Origin: Bombus terrestris
Taxonomy: Eukaryota; Arthropoda; Insecta; Hymenoptera; Apidae
Assembly: GCF_910591885.1 (NCBI RefSeq)
Contig: NW_025963575.1
Span: 310,001 to 374,000 of the forward strand
DNA length: 64,000 nucleotides
Reading direction: 5' to 3'
In this document: positions 1-10,220 of the stretch, in pieces
Layout: each line of letters opens with the position of its first letter
How positions within the stretch are numbered: position 1 is the first letter of the stretch
The notes under the pieces: generated by a model
Told to the model about the DNA's origin: nothing
The model's input: the letters and a program-made list of their open reading frames with translations, nothing else
The model's database searches: none
Made by a program: the position numbers and the translations under genes

Positions 1-1050
1 CAACGGTGTCCAACGATGTCCAACGATGTCCAACGATGTCCAGCGGTGTCCAACGATGTCCAACGATGTCCAACGGTGTCCCACGACTTCCAACGATGTC
101 CAACGATGTCCAACGGTGTCCAACGGTGTCCCACGTTGTCCCACGTTGTCCCACGTTGCCCCACGGTGTCCAACGATGTCCAACGGTGTCCCACGTTGTC
201 CAACGGTGTCCCACGTTGTCCCACGTTGTCCCACGTTGTCCCACGATGTCCCACGTTGTCCCACGTTGTCCCACGTTGTCCCACGTTGTCCCACGTTGTC
301 CCACGTTGTCCCACGTTGTCCCACGTTGTCCCACGTTGTCCCACGTTGTCCCACGTTGTCCCACGGTGTCCAACGGTGTCCAACGATGTCCAACGGTGTC
401 CAACGGTGTCCCACGTTGTCCCACGTTGTCCCACGTTGTCCCACGGTGTCCAACGATGTCCAACGGTGTCCCACGTTGTCCCACGTTGTCCCACGTTGTC
501 CCACGTTGTCCCACGTTGTCCCACGTTGTCCCACGGTGTCCAACGGTGTCCAACGGTGTCCCACGATGTCCACCGATGTCCAACGGTGTCCAACGGTGTC
601 CAACGGTGTCCAACGGTGTCCAACGATGTCCAACGATGTCCAACGATGTCCAACGGTGTCCAACGATGTCCAACGATGTCCAACGGTGTCCCACGACGTC
701 CAACGATGTCCAACGATGTCCAACGGTGTCCAACGGTGTCCCACGTTGTCCCACGTTGCCCCACGGTGTCCAACGATGTCCAACGGTGTCCCACGTTGTC
801 CAACGGTGTCCCACGTTGTCCCACGTTGTCCCACGTTGTCCCACGTTGTCCCACGATGTCCCACGTTGTCCCACGTTGTCCCCCGTTGTGCCACGTTGTC
901 CCACGTTGTCCCACGTTGTCCCACGTTGTCCCACGTTGTCCCACGTTGTCCCACGTTGTCCCACGTTGTCCCACGGTGACCAACGGTGTCCAACGATGTC
1001 CAACGGTGTCCAACGGTGTCCCACGTTGTCCCACGTTGTCCCACGTTGTC
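1..1050 (+). repeat. Partial 2.8-kb HOR copy at the left window edge
   Basis: Base 1 aligns with base 2801. Rare units fall at the same offset: cagcggtgtc at 41 and 2841, ccacgacttc at 81 and 2881. After about 740 the offset becomes 2810, because the run of A before ccacgttgcc has two units here (unit 751) and three in the other copy (unit 3561). The stop-bearing unit ccacggtgac at 971 pairs with 3781, and ccccgttgtg at 891 pairs with 3691. The window therefore opens inside a HOR copy whose left part lies outside. Confidence 0.9.
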
Positions 1051-1070
1051 CCACGGTGTAGAACGATGCC
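1051..1070 (+). repeat. Landmark unit pair with a TAG stop (first of 44 copies)
   Basis: ccacggtgta followed by gaacgatgcc makes TAG across the joint. I counted 44 copies at 1051, 1611, 5121, 7311, 7901, 10221, 10811, 13061, 15201, 17501, 18201, 19561, 20371, 21221, 21411, 21991, 22521, 26741, 28391, 29241, 29431, 30011, 35461, 37791, 38381, 42541, 43131, 44331, 44921, 47931, 48761, 49961, 51121, 51721, 52571, 53771, 55371, 56851, 58431, 59431, 60021, 60871, 62071 and 63441. Nearly all + strand stops in the window come from it. The altered form ccacggtgtg + caacgatgcc occurs at 55801 and 63861. Confidence 0.93.
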
Positions 1071-1490
1071 CAACGGTGTCCCACGTTGTCCAACGGTGTC
1101 CCACGTTGTCCAACGGTGTCCCACGTTGTCCCACGTTGTCCCACGTTGTCCCACGTTGTCCCACGATGTCCCACGTTGTCCCACGTTGTCCCACGTTGTC
1201 CCACGGTGTCCAACGATGCCCAACGGTGTCCCACGTTGTCCAACGGTGTCCCACGTTGTCCCACGTTGTCCCACGATGTCCCACGTTGTCCCACGTTGTC
1301 CCACGTTGTCCCACGTTGTCCCACGTTGTCCCACGGTGTCCAACGATGTCCAACGGTGTCCCACGTTGTCCAACGGTGTCCCACGTTGTCCCACGTTGTC
1401 CCACGTTGTCCCACGTTGTCCCACGATGTCCCACGGTGTCCAACGATGTCCAACGGTGTCCCACGTTGTCCCACGTTGTCCCACGTTGTC

Positions 1491-1510
1491 CCACGTTGTT
1501 CCATGGTTTC
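1491..1510 (+). repeat. Landmark pair ccacgttgtt + ccatggtttc (first of 32 copies)
   Basis: The second unit has lost the CpG (catgg for cacgg) and carries ttt. Its copies start at 1501, 2541, 5851, 7791, 8831, 10701, 11741, 13821, 15681, 16201, 21111, 22411, 23451, 24901, 25651, 26171, 29131, 34001, 34771, 36311, 37101, 38271, 40591, 41351, 41971, 43021, 43761, 44811, 46221, 48651, 52461 and 60761. It is common up to 48.7 kb and rare after that. Confidence 0.93.
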
Positions 1511-2060
1511 CCACGTTGTCCCACGTTGTCCCACGTTGTCCCACGTTGTCCAACGATGTCCAACGGTGTCCAACGGTGTCCCACGTTGTCCCACGTTGTC
1601 TCACGTTGTCCCACGGTGTAGAACGATGCCCAACGGTGTCCCACGTTGTCCAACGGTATCCCACGTTGTCCAACGGTGTCCCACGTTGTCCCACGTTGTC
1701 CCACGGTGTCCAACGATGTCCAACGATGTCCAACGGTGTCCAACGGTGTCCCACGATGTCCACCGATGTCCAACGGTGTCCAACGGTGTCCAACGGTGTC
1801 CAACGGTGTCCCACGTTGTCCCACGTTGTCCCACGATGTCCCACGTTGTCCCACGTTGTCCCACGTTGTCCAACGATGTCCAACGGTGTCCCACGTTGTC
1901 CCACGTTGTCCCACGTTGTCCCACGTTGTCCCACGTTGTCCAACGATGTCCAACGGTGTCCCACGTTGTCCCACGTTGTCCCACGTTGTCCCACGTTGTC
2001 CCACGATGTCCCACGTTGTCCAACGATGTCCAACGGTGTCCCACGTTGTCCCACGTTGTC

Positions 2061-2070
2061 CTACGTTGTC
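2061..2070 (+). repeat. Landmark unit ctacgttgtc (minus-strand stop)
   Basis: This unit reads TAG on the minus strand and ends most of the long minus-strand open frames. After 2061 it occurs at 5491, 6511, 8351 and 11261. It is then absent for over 10 kb, until 21721, and is frequent to the end (for example 30711, 38841, 45361, 50571, 58141, 63151). The related ctacggtgtc occurs at 46381, 55231 and 63301. Confidence 0.9.
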
Positions 2071-3300
2071 CCACGTTGTCCCACGTTGTCCCACGTTGTC
2101 CCACGTCGTCCCACGTTGTCTCACGGTGTCCAACGGTGTCCCACGTTGTCCCACGTTGTCCCACGGTGTCCAACGATGTCCAACGGTGTCCAACGGTGTC
2201 CCACGGTGTCCAACGATGTCCAACGGTGTCCCACGTTGTCCCACGTTGTCCCACGTTGTCCCACGTTGTCCCACGTTGTCCCACGTTGTCCCACGTTGTC
2301 CCACGTTGTCCCACGTTGTCCCACGTTGTCCCACGTTGTCCCACGTTGTCCCACGTTGTCCCACGGTGTCCAACGATGTCCAACGATGTCCAACGGTGTC
2401 CCACGGTGTCCAACGGTGTCCAACGATGTCCAACGGTGTCCAACGGTGTCCCACGTTGTCCCACGTTGTCCCACGGTGTCCAACGATGTCCAACGGTGTC
2501 CCACGTTGTCCCACGTTGTCCCACGTTGTCCCACGTTGTTCCATGGTTTCCCACGTTTTCCCACGTTGTCCCACGTTGTCCCACGTTGTCCCACGTTGTC
2601 CAACGGTGTCCCACGGTGTCCAACGGTGTCCCACGTTGTCCCACGTTGTCCCACGTTGTCCCACGTTGTCCCACGTTGTCCCACGTTGTCCCACGTTGTC
2701 CCACGGTGTCCAACGGTGTCCAACGATGTCCAACGGTGTCCAACGGTGTCCCACGATGTCCACCGATGTCCAACGGTGTCCAACGGTGTCCAACGGTGTC
2801 CAACGGTGTCCAACGATGTCCAACGATGTCCAACGATGTCCAGCGGTGTCCAACGATGTCCAACGATGTCCAACGGTGTCCCACGACTTCCAACGATGTC
2901 CAACGATGTCCAACGGTGTCCAACGGTGTCCCACGTTGTCCCACGTTGTCCCACGTTGCCCCACGGTGTCCAACGATGTCCAACGGTGTCCCACGTTGTC
3001 CAACGGTGTCCCACGTTGTCCCACGTTGTCCCACGTTGTCCCACGATGTCCCACGTTGTCCCACGTTGTCCCACGTTGTCCCACGTTGTCCCACGTTGTC
3101 CCACGTTGTCCCACGTTGTCCCACGTTGTCCCACGTTGTCCCACGTTGTCCCACGTTGTCCCACGGTGTCCAACGGTGTCCAACGATGTCCAACGGTGTC
3201 CAACGGTGTCCCACGTTGTCCCACGTTGTCCCACGTTGTCCCACGGTGTCCAACGATGTCCAACGGTGTCCCACGTTGTCCCACGTTGTCCCACGTTGTC

Positions 3301-5120
3301 CCACGTTGTCCCACGTTGTCCCACGTTGTCCCACGGTGTCCAACGGTGTCCAACGGTGTCCCACGATGTCCACCGATGTCCAACGGTGTCCAACGGTGTC
3401 CAACGGTGTCCAACGGTGTCCAACGATGTCCAACGATGTCCAACGATGTCCAACGGTGTCCAACGATGTCCAACGATGTCCAACGGTGTCCCACGACGTC
3501 CAACGATGTCCAACGATGTCCAACGGTGTCCAACGGTGTCCCACGTTGTCCCACGTTGTCCCACGTTGCCCCACGGTGTCCAACGATGTCCAACGGTGTC
3601 CCACGTTGTCCAACGGTGTCCCACGTTGTCCCACGTTGTCCCACGTTGTCCCACGTTGTCCCACGATGTCCCACGTTGTCCCACGTTGTCCCCCGTTGTG
3701 CCACGTTGTCCCACGTTGTCCCACGTTGTCCCACGTTGTCCCACGTTGTCCCACGTTGTCCCACGTTGTCCCACGTTGTCCCACGGTGACCAACGGTGTC
3801 CAACGATGTCCAACGGTGTCCAACGATGTCCAACGATGTCCAACGGTGTCCAACGGTGTCCCACGTTGTCCCACGTTGTCCCACGTTGCCCCACGGTGTC
3901 CAACGATGTCCAACGGTGTCCCACGTTGTCCCACGGTGTCCAACGGTGTCCAACGATGTCCAACGGTGTCCAACGGTGTCCCACGTTGTCCCACGTTGTC
4001 CCACGTTGTCCCACGGTGTCCAACGATGTCCAACGGTGTCCCACGTTGTCCCACGTTGTCCCACGTTGTCCCACGTTGTCCCACGTTGTCCCACGTTGTC
4101 CCACGGTGTCCAACGGTGTCCAACGGTGTCCCACGATGTCCACCGATGTCCAACGGTGTCCAACGGTGTCCAACGGTGTCCAACGGTGTCCAACGATGTC
4201 CAACGATGTCCAACGATGTCCAACGGTGTCCAACGATGTCCAACGATGTCCAACGGTGTCCCACGACGTCCAACGATGTCCAACGATGTCCAACGGTGTC
4301 CAACGGTGTCCCACGTTGTCCCACGTTGTCCCACGTTGCCCCACGGTGTCCAACGATGTCCAACGGTGTCCCACGTTGTCCAACGGTGTCCCACGTTGTC
4401 CCACGTTGTCCCACGTTGTCCCACGTTGTCCCACGATGTCCCACGTTGTCCCACGTTGTCCCACGTTGTCCCACGTTGTCCCACGTTGTCCCACGTTGTC
4501 CCACGTTGTCCCACGTTGTCCCACGTTGTCCCACGGTGTCCAACGATGTCCCACGTTGTCCCACGTTGTCCCACGGTGTCCAACGGTGTCCAACGATGTC
4601 CAACGGTGTCCAACGGTGTCCCACGATGTCCACCGATGTCCAACGGTGTCCAACGGTGTCCAACGGTGTCCAACGGTGTCCAACGATGTCCAACGATGTC
4701 CAACGATGTCCAACGGTGTCCAACGATGTCCAACGATGTCCAACGGTGTCCCACGACGTCCAACGATGTCCAACGATGTCCAACGGTGTCCAACGGTGTC
4801 CCACGTTGTCCCACGTTGTCCCACGTTGCCCCACGGTGTCCAACGATGTCCAACGGTGTCCCACGTTGTCCAACGGTGTCCCACGTTGTCCCACGTTGTC
4901 CCACGTTGTCCCACGTTGTCCCACGATGTCCCACGTTGTCCCACGTTGTCCCACGTTGTCCCACGTTGTCCCACGTTGTCCCACGTTGTCCCACGTTGTC
5001 CCACGTTGTCCCACGTTGTCCCACGTTGTCCCACGTTGTCCCACGGTGTCCAACGGTGTCCAACGATGTCCAACGGTGTCCAACGGTGTCCCACGTTGTC
5101 CCACGTTGTCCCACGTTGTC
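3301..5120 (+). repeat. Three successive caccgatgtc/ccacgacgtc modules
   Basis: The block holds three related modules, each with E then caccgatgtc (3371, 4141, 4631), a B run, a C-rich stretch, ccacgacgtc (3491, 4261, 4751), ccacgttgcc, and then a long run of A. Spacing is 770 bp and then 490 bp, so the modules were gained as whole pieces and the second is shorter. A TGA-bearing unit, ccacggtgac, lies at 3781. The part up to about 3860 also resembles 12501 onward at offset 9200. Confidence 0.82.
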
Positions 5121-7310
5121 CCACGGTGTAGAACGATGCCCAACGGTGTCCCACGTTGTCCAACGGTGTCCCACGTTGTCCAACGGTGTCCCACGTTGTC
5201 CCACGTTGTCCCACGTTGTCCCACGATGTCCCACGTTGTCCCACGTTGTCCCACGTTGTCCAACGGTGTCCCACGGTGTCCAACGGTGTCCCACGTTGTC
5301 CCACGTTGTCCCACGTTGTCCCACGTTGTCCCACGTTGTCCCACGTTGTCCCACGTTGTCCCACGTTGTCCAACGATGTCCAACGGTGTCCCACGTTGTC
5401 CCACGTTGTCCCACGTTGTCCCACGTTGTCCCACGATGTCCCACGTTGTCCAACGATGTCCAACGGTGTCCCACGTTGTCCCACGTTGTCCTACGTTGTC
5501 CCACGTTGTCCCACGTTGTCCCACGTTGTCCCACGTTGTCCCACGTTGTCCCACGGTGTCCAACGGTGTCCCACGTTGTCCCACGTTGTCCCACGGTGTC
5601 CAACGATGTCCAACGGTGTCCAACGGTGTCCCACGGTGTCCAACGATGTCCAACGGTGTCCCACGTTGTCCCACGTTGTCCCACGTTGTCCCACGTTGTC
5701 CCACGTTGTCCCACGTTGTCCCACGTTGTCCCACGTTGTCCCACGTTGTCCCACGTTGTCCCACGTTGTCCCACGTTGTCCCACGTTGTCCCACGTTGTC
5801 CCACGTTGTCCCACGTTGTCCCACGTTGTCCCACGTTGTCCCACGTTGTTCCATGGTTTCCCACGTTGTCCCACGTTGTCCCACGTTGTCCCACGTTGTC
5901 CCACGTTGTCCAACGGTGTCCCACGGTGTCCAACGGTGTCCCACGTTGTCCCACGTTGTCCCACGTTGTCCCACGTTGTCCCACGGTGTCCAACGGTGTC
6001 CAACGATGTCCAACGGTGTCCAACGGTGTCCCACGATGTCCACCGATGTCCAACGGTGTCCAACGGGGTCCAACGGTGTCCAACGGTGTCCAACGATGTC
6101 CAACGATGTCCAACGATGTCCAACGGTGTCCAACGATGTCCAACGATGTCCAACGGTGTCCAACGATGTCCAACGGTGTCCCACGTTGTCCAACGGTGTC
6201 CCACGTTGTCCCACGTTGTCCCACGGTGTCCAACGATGTCCAACGATGTCCAACGGTGTCCAACGGTGTCCCACGATGTCCACCGATGTCCAACGGTGTC
6301 CAACGGTGTCCAACGGTGTCCAACGGTGTCCCACGTTGTCCCACGTTGTCCCACGATGTCCCACGTTGTCCCACGTTGTCCCACGTTGTCCAACGATGTC
6401 CAACGGTGTCCCACGTTGTCCCACGTTGTCCCACGTTGTCCCACGTTGTCCCACGATGTCCCACGTTGTCCAACGATGTCGAACGGTGTCCCACGTTGTC
6501 CCACGTTGTCCTACGTTGTCCCACGTTGTCCCACGTTTTCCCACGTTGTCCCACGTTGTCCCACGGTGTCCAACGATGTCCCACGTTGTCCCACGTTGTC
6601 CCACGTTGTCCCACGTTGTCCCACGTTGTCCCACGTTGTCCCACGTTGTCCCACGTTGTCCCACGTTGTCCCACGTTGTCCCACGTTGTCCCACGTTGTC
6701 CCACGTTGTCCCACGGTGTCCAACGATGTCCAACGATGTCCAACGGTGTCCCACGGTGTCCAACGGTGTCCAACGGTGTCCCACGTTGTCCCACGGTGTC
6801 CAACGGTGTCCAACGAAGTCCAACGGTGCCCAACGGTGTCCCACGATGTCCACCGATGTCCAACGGTGTCCAACGGTGTCCAACGGTGTCCAACGGTGTC
6901 CAACGATGTCCAACGATGTCCAACGATGTCCAACGGTGTCCAACGATGTCCAACGATGTCCAACGGTGTCCCACGATGTCCAACGATGTCCAACGATGTC
7001 CAACGGTGTCCAACGGTGTCCCACGTTGTCCCACGTTGTCCCACGTTGCCCCACGGTGTCCAACGATGTCCAACGGTGTCCCACGTTGTCCAACGGTGTC
7101 CCACGTTGTCCCACGTTGTCCCACGTTGTCCCACGTTGTCCCACGATGTCCCACGTTGTCCCACGTTGTCCCACGTTCTCCCACGTTGTCCCACGTTGTC
7201 CCACGTTGTCCCACGTTGTCCCACGTTGTCCCACGTTGTCCAACGGTGTCCAACGATGTCCAACGGTGTCCAACGGTGTCCCACGTTGTCCCACGTTGTC
7301 CCACGTTGTC
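5121..7310 (+). repeat. Rearranged HOR segment with the longest pure A run
   Basis: The segment lies between stop-marker pairs at 5121 and 7311. It holds ctacgttgtc at 5491 and 6511, ccatggtttc at 5851, caccgatgtc at 6041, 6281 and 6851, and the rare pair caacgaagtc + caacggtgcc at 6811, which recurs at 9691 and 14681. The stretch 5661-5840 is 18 identical A units, the longest I found. Variants seen only here include caacggggtc at 6061 and gaacggtgtc at 6481. The right part, from 6811, is the left arm of the 2.9-kb HOR; it has fewer A units before 7250 than the copy at 9691. Confidence 0.8.
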
Positions 7311-10220
7311 CCACGGTGTAGAACGATGCCCAACGGTGTCCCACGTTGTCCAACGGTGTCCCACGTTGTCCAACGGAGTCCCACGTTGTCCCACGTTGTC
7401 CCACGTTGTCCCACGTTGTCCCACGATGTCCCACGTTGTCCCACGTTGTCCCACGTTGTCCCACGTTGTCCCACGTTGTCCCACGTTGTCCCACGGTGTC
7501 CAACGATGCCCAACGGTGTCCCACGTTGTCCAACGGTGTCCCACGTTGTCCCACGTTGTCCCACGATGTCCCACGTTGTCCCACGTTGTCCCACGTTGTC
7601 CCACGTTGTCCCACGTTGTCCCACGGTGTCCAACGATGTCCAACGGTGTCCCACGTTGTCCAACGGTGTCCCACGTTGTCCCACGTTGTCCCACGTTGTC
7701 CCACGTTGTCCCACGATGTCCCACGGTGTCCAACGATGTCCAACGGTGTCCCACGTTGTCCCACGTTGTCCCACGTTGTCCCACGTTGTTCCATGGTTTC
7801 CCACGTTGTCCCACGTTGTCCCACGTTGTCCCACGTTGTCCAACGATGTCCAACGGTGTCCAACGGTGTCCCACGTTGTCCCACGTTGTCTCACGTTGTC
7901 CCACGGTGTAGAACGATGCCCAACGGTGTCCCACGTTGTCCAACGGTATCCCACGTTGTCCAACGGTGTCCCACGTTGTCCCACGTTGTCCCACGGTGTC
8001 CAACGATGTCCAACGATGTCCAACGGTGTCCAACGGTGTCCCACGATGTCCACCGATGTCCAACGGTGTCCAACGGTGTCCAACGGTGTCCAACGGTGTC
8101 CCACGTTGTCCCACGTTGTCCCACGATGTCCCACGTTGTCCCACGTTGTCCCACGTTGTCCAACGATGTCCAACGGTGTCCCACGTTGTCCCACGTTGTC
8201 CCACGTTGTCCCACGTTGTCCCACGTTGTCCAACGATGTCCAACGGTGTCCCACGTTGTCCCACGTTGTCCCACGTTGTCCCACGTTGTCCCACGATGTC
8301 CCACGTTGTCCAACGATGTCCAACGGTGTCCCACGTTGTCCCACGTTGTCCTACGTTGTCCCACGTTGTCCCACGTTGTCCCACGTTGTCCCACGTCGTC
8401 CCACGTTGTCTCACGGTGTCCAACGGTGTCCCACGTTGTCCCACGTTGTCCCACGGTGTCCAACGATGTCCAACGGTGTCCAACGGTGTCCCACGGTGTC
8501 CAACGATGTCCAACGGTGTCCCACGTTGTCCCACGTTGTCCCACGTTGTCCCACGTTGTCCCACGTTGTCCCACGTTGTCCCACGTTGTCCCACGTTGTC
8601 CCACGTTGTCCCACGTTGTCCCACGTTGTCCCACGTTGTCCCACGTTGTCCCACGGTGTCCAACGATGTCCAACGATGTCCAACGGTGTCCCACGGTGTC
8701 CAACGGTGTCCAACGATGTCCAACGGTGTCCAACGGTGTCCCACGTTGTCCCACGTTGTCCCACGGTGTCCAACGATGTCCAACGGTGTCCCACGTTGTC
8801 CCACGTTGTCCCACGTTGTCCCACGTTGTTCCATGGTTTCCCACGTTGTCCCACGTTGTCCCACGTTGTCCCACGTTGTCCCACGTTGTCCAACGGTGTC
8901 CCACGGTGTCCAACGGTGTCCCACGTTGTCCCACGTTGTCCCACGTTGTCCCACGTTGTCCCACGTTGTCCCACGTTGTCCCACGTTGTCCCACGGTGTC
9001 CAACGGTGTCCAACGATGTCCAACGGTGTCCAACGGTGTCCCACGATGTCCACCGATGTCCAACGGTGTCCAACGGTGTCCAACGGTGTCCAACGGTGTC
9101 CAACGATGTCCAACGATGTCCAACGATGTCCAGCGGTGTCCAACGATGTCCAACGATGTCCAACGGTGTCCCACGACTTCCAACGATGTCCAACGATGTC
9201 CAACGGTGTCCAACGGTGTCCCACGTTGTCCCACGTTGTCCCACGTTGCCCCACGGTGTCCAACGATGTCCAACGGTGTCCCACGTTGTCCAACGGTGTC
9301 CCACGTTGTCCCACGTTGTCCCACGTTGTCCCACGATGTCCCACGTTGTCCCACGTTGTCCCACGTTGTCCCACGTTGTCCCACGTTGTCCCACGTTGTC
9401 CCACGTTGTCCCACGTTGTCCCACGTTGTCCCACGTTGTCCCACGTTGTCCCACGGTGTCCAACGGTGTCCAACGATGTCCAACGGTGTCCAACGGTGTC
9501 CCACGTTGTCCCACGTTGTCCCACGTTGTCCCACGGTGTCCAACGATGTCCAACGGTGTCCCACGTTGTCCCACGTTGTCCCACGTTGTCCCACGGTGTC
9601 CAACGATGTCCAACGATGTCCAACGGTGTCCCACGGTGTCCAACGGTGTCCAACGATGTCCCACGTTGTCCCACGGTGTCCAACGGTGTCCAACGAAGTC
9701 CAACGGTGCCCAACGGTGTCCCACGATGTCCACCGATGTCCAACGGTGTCCAACGGTGTCCAACGGTGTCCAACGGTGTCCAACGATGTCCAACGATGTC
9801 CAACGATGTCCAACGGTGTCCAACGATGTCCAACGATGTCCAACGGTGTCCCACGATGTCCAACGATGTCCAACGATGTCCAACGGTGTCCAACGGTGTC
9901 CCACGTTGTCCCACGTTGTCCCACGTTGCCCCACGGTGTCCAACGATGTCCAACGGTGTCCCACGTTGTCCAACGGTGTCCCACGTTGTCCCACGTTGTC
10001 CCACGTTGTCCCACGTTGTCCCACGATGTCCCACGTTGTCCCACGTTGTCCCACGTTGTCCCACGTTGTCCCACGTTGTCCCACGTTGTCCCACGTTGTC
10101 CCACGTTGTCCCACGTTGTCCCACGTTGTCCCACGTTGTCCCACGTTGTCCAACGGTGTCCAACGATGTCCAACGGTGTCCAACGGTGTCCCACGTTGTC
10201 CCACGTTGTCCCACGTTGTC
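7311..10220 (+). repeat. 2.91-kb HOR, reference copy
   Basis: This is the clearest full copy of the first-level HOR. It runs from the stop pair at 7311 to the next equivalent pair at 10221, 2,910 bp (291 units). Landmarks: caacggagtc 7371, caacgatgcc 7501, ccatggtttc 7791, tcacgttgtc 7891, stop pair 7901, caacggtatc 7941, caccgatgtc 8051, ctacgttgtc 8351, ccacgtcgtc 8391, tcacggtgtc 8411, ccatggtttc 8831, cagcggtgtc 9131, ccacgacttc 9171, caacgaagtc 9691, ccacgttgcc 9921. Bases 7311-9590 match 10221-12500 at offset 2910 with no difference that I noticed. Confidence 0.9.

Larger units (their letters stand above)
1051..3300 (+). repeat. HOR copy (2.9-kb family), copy 1
   Basis: This segment begins with the landmark pair ccacggtgta + gaacgatgcc. 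From 1201 to 3300 it matches 7491-9590 at offset 6290 unit for unit; the one difference I noticed is ccacgttttc at 2561. Left of 1201 the copies differ by three A units (a run of 3 here, 6 in the other copy). Landmarks in order: ccatggtttc 1501, tcacgttgtc 1601, second stop pair 1611, caacggtatc 1651, ctacgttgtc 2061, ccacgtcgtc 2101, tcacggtgtc 2121, ccatggtttc 2541, cagcggtgtc 2841, ccacgacttc 2881. At 3301 it stops following the 7.9-kb copy but keeps following the copy at 12501, with two differences (3561 and 3691). Confidence 0.88.

Noticed and set aside
1491..1510. CCATGG in the landmark units as a functional start context or site
   Set aside because: The ATG lies inside the repeat and leads into the same decapeptide frame. 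It spread with HOR copies, and nothing suggests translation starts there.
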